Assembly (NCBI GenBank): GCA_002011125.2
Contig: MTMF02000009.1
Coordinates: forward strand, 960,989-1,024,988
Direction of reading: 5' to 3'
Origin: Candidatus Hydrothermarchaeum profundi
Lineage (GTDB): Archaea; Hydrothermarchaeota; Hydrothermarchaeia; Hydrothermarchaeales; Hydrothermarchaeaceae
Length of the DNA stretch: 64,000 bases
The notes beneath the pieces were generated by a model that saw only the letters and a list, made by a program, of their open reading frames with translations, had not been told where the DNA came from and ran no database searches. The translations under genes and the position numbers were made by a program. This document shows, piece after piece, positions 62,322 to 64,000 of this stretch. Numbering within the stretch: position 1 is the first letter of the stretch; each line of letters opens with the position of its first letter.

Positions 62322-64000
62322 GTGAATCTAGGTAATCTATTGCTATATAGTGCATTTTCCATCGGGTCTTTGATTATTTTATTATTATTGATAAATCTAA
62401 TCAAGAACATTCAAGTTGAAAGATATGTTCAATGGCTAGTGAGAGCTTTTTTTATGATATTACTCGCGGATATGAGTCTGCTTACTTACTATTTCATCGT
62501 GAGCGATATTTCAGTAAATTACGTATGGACATTTACGAGTAAGTATCTCCCACTTTTATACAAATTATCTGGCGTATTGGCTGGACAACAAGGAACACTA
62601 TTATTCTGGGCATTTTTAATAAGTATAAGTGCTCTATGGATTAATGAGAGAAAAGAGTATAGCGATTTTATAAAAAAAGTCCAGATAATTGTATTGTTAC
62701 TAGGATTATTCTTTATTGCTTTAACGATCAAAGAATCACCTTTTATCACGATATATGATCTCTATCCAGACTTACCGAGAGATTTCCTTCCAGAAGACGG
62801 CGCTGGACTTAATCCCCTTCTAATCGACCCTTGGATGGCTGTTCATCCTCCGGTAATTTTTATAGCTTATGCAACTATGACTATTCCTTTTGCAGTCGCC
62901 GTAGTTTACCTTATTAAGTCTATAAAAGAGGACACCTTAAAAGTGTATAGTGAATGGAGTCATATTGTGACCTTCTGGTGCAGGATTTCTTGGCTTTTTC
63001 TTACATGGGGGATCGCGGTCGGCGGTTTTTGGGCCTATAAAGTACTCGGTTGGGGCGGTTACTGGGCTTGGGATCCTGTGGAAACATCTTCTCTTATCCC
63101 GTGGATCCTTTTGACAGGAGCTCTCCACGCTCTATCCGAAAATAGGAAAAAAAAGGAGAGTTATAATATATTAGCTCCAGTGCTGGTTGCGTTGTCTTTT
63201 TCACTAGTGGTATACGCTACATTAGTTACTAGAAGTGGATTTTTTGAATCCGTGCATGCCTTCAGCACCGGGCAAACAGGATTTTATCTATTAATTTTGG
63301 TTGTAGTGAGCATACTGGTTTCTCTCATTTTAGGAAGTATAAAGTACGTTAAGAGAGTTGATAGGCACGTAGAAGATATTGATAATGGAGAGATTACTCT
63401 GGTGAATAGGACAAATATATTCTATCTTGCAATATTATTGTTTGTAATATTAACTTTTATATCCTTCTGGGGGATCACATTTCCGGCGTTGACAAAACTA
63501 GCTATGGGGAAAAAAATTGGTATGGGTATTTCGTTTTTTAATATTTGGAGTTATCCTTTTATAATATTGCTAATGCTTTTCGGCGGACTAGGGCTAAATT
63601 ACAAGCATTCTGAAAAAAAGAAGCAACTACGAGTATTCGGTTTATTTATCCTCATTACTTTGATAGCGGCTGTAATTAAGCCCTCAGAATCATGGAAAAT
63701 TGTAGAATATTCCGCCATCATCAATCCCGAAAAGCCATTTCTATATAGGCTGATTGGCGGTGCCTCCCCCTTAAGCATAATACCCCCTTCTATTTACCTG
63801 ACTTGGGGTGCGAGTGAAAGGCTTTTGCGAAGATTTAAGAGTAAGTCCATGGAGCTAAAAATAAAGGAAGTAGGGATTTTTATCATACATGTCGGAGTTG
63901 TTTTAATCATAGCTGGTTCTGTAGTTAGTACTCTTTTCGATAAAGAGTTCAGTACTAGAGTCACTATAGGAAATTCTGAGCTTGTACGGATTGAAGGGAC
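62322..64000 (+). CDS. ccmF: CcmF-type cytochrome c heme lyase subunit, 3' end cut by window edge
   Basis: Integral membrane protein involved in attaching heme to apocytochrome c. GTG 62322 overlaps the thioredoxin stop. The frame stays open to the window end (about 559 codons). VSDISVNYVWTF, LAGQQGTLLFW, DPWMAVHPPVIFIAY, and the WWD-type heme-handling motif GWGGYWAWDPVETSSL (about residues 245-260) are characteristic of CcmF/NrfE. Many hydrophobic helices run along the protein. The end lies beyond the window. It would serve the nine-heme cytochrome at 23.9 kb. Confidence 0.92.
   Translation, partial: MNLGNLLLYSAFSIGSLIILLLLINLIKNIQVERYVQWLVRAFFMILLADMSLLTYYFIVSDISVNYVWTFTSKYLPLLYKLSGVLAGQQGTLLFWAFLISISALWINERKEYSDFIKKVQIIVLLLGLFFIALTIKESPFITIYDLYPDLPRDFLPEDGAGLNPLLIDPWMAVHPPVIFIAYATMTIPFAVAVVYLIKSIKEDTLKVYSEWSHIVTFWCRISWLFLTWGIAVGGFWAYKVLGWGGYWAWDPVETSSLIPWILLTGALHALSENRKKKESYNILAPVLVALSFSLVVYATLVTRSGFFESVHAFSTGQTGFYLLILVVVSILVSLILGSIKYVKRVDRHVEDIDNGEITLVNRTNIFYLAILLFVILTFISFWGITFPALTKLAMGKKIGMGISFFNIWSYPFIILLMLFGGLGLNYKHSEKKKQLRVFGLFILITLIAAVIKPSESWKIVEYSAIINPEKPFLYRLIGGASPLSIIPPSIYLTWGASERLLRRFKSKSMELKIKEVGIFIIHVGVVLIIAGSVVSTLFDKEFSTRVTIGNSELVRIEG

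Overview
The window is a dense stretch of archaeal chromosome, AT-rich (about 40% GC by eye), with about 69 genes on both strands and no intergenic gap longer than about 250 bases. A B-family DNA polymerase, a histone, HerA/NurA and Mre11/Rad50, a TYW2-type wybutosine enzyme, AMP phosphorylase, type II methionine aminopeptidase, an Rnl3-type RNA ligase and many TATA-driven leaderless starts all mark it as archaeal. HdrBC, an F420H2-oxidase (FrhB/FpoF-like) subunit, a nine-heme cytochrome c and a CcmF-type cytochrome assembly protein point to a methanogen-related euryarchaeon of the ANME-1 / Syntropharchaeia type. That placement is inference from gene content, not proof. No rRNA, tRNA, CRISPR array, insertion sequence or intein was seen.

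Layout. 0-8.8 kb: the 3' part of DNA polymerase B, a HAD phosphatase, methionine aminopeptidase, an FAD dehydrogenase, MobB, a DUF47/PhoU-like protein, AMMECR1 and a Mut7-C nuclease-like protein. 8.9-14 kb: five consecutive CBS-domain genes carrying 18 CBS modules, ending in a translationally coupled RNA ligase. 14-19.3 kb: dihydroorotase, a 49-residue small protein, histone, HdrBC, an aminotransferase and an Lrp regulator. 19.3-27.2 kb: a large secreted repeat protein, a pair of tiny related proteins, Taw2, a multiheme cytochrome with a small membrane partner, and a double KaiC-like ATPase. 27.2-41.8 kb: AMP phosphorylase with a PfkB kinase, then biosynthesis genes (aspartokinase, argG, carAB) with an ACT-domain regulator divergent from carAB. 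42-54 kb: a proteasome-assembly-type protein, NurA-HerA, dCMP deaminase, DNA ligase with a two-component system, and Mre11-Rad50.

The most interesting region is 54.5-61.5 kb. A tightly overlapping operon encodes AprA-like and AprB-like APS reductase subunits, an ATP sulfurylase with a long C-terminal extension, two different siroheme sulfite-reductase-like proteins and an F420H2-oxidase-like subunit. Together these could take sulfate to sulfide with F420H2 as donor, as if the single-chain F420-dependent sulfite reductase (Fsr) had been split into parts and joined to the upstream sulfate-activation genes. The promoter has two TTAAC-N4-GTTAA palindromes between the TATA box and the ribosome binding site. 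A convergent gene at the far end encodes a helix-turn-helix protein with a cysteine cluster whose own upstream region carries related sites, so a dedicated redox- or sulfur-responsive repressor is likely. The window closes with a thioredoxin-like protein and the start of a CcmF-type cytochrome c assembly gene, which would serve the multiheme cytochrome at 24 kb.
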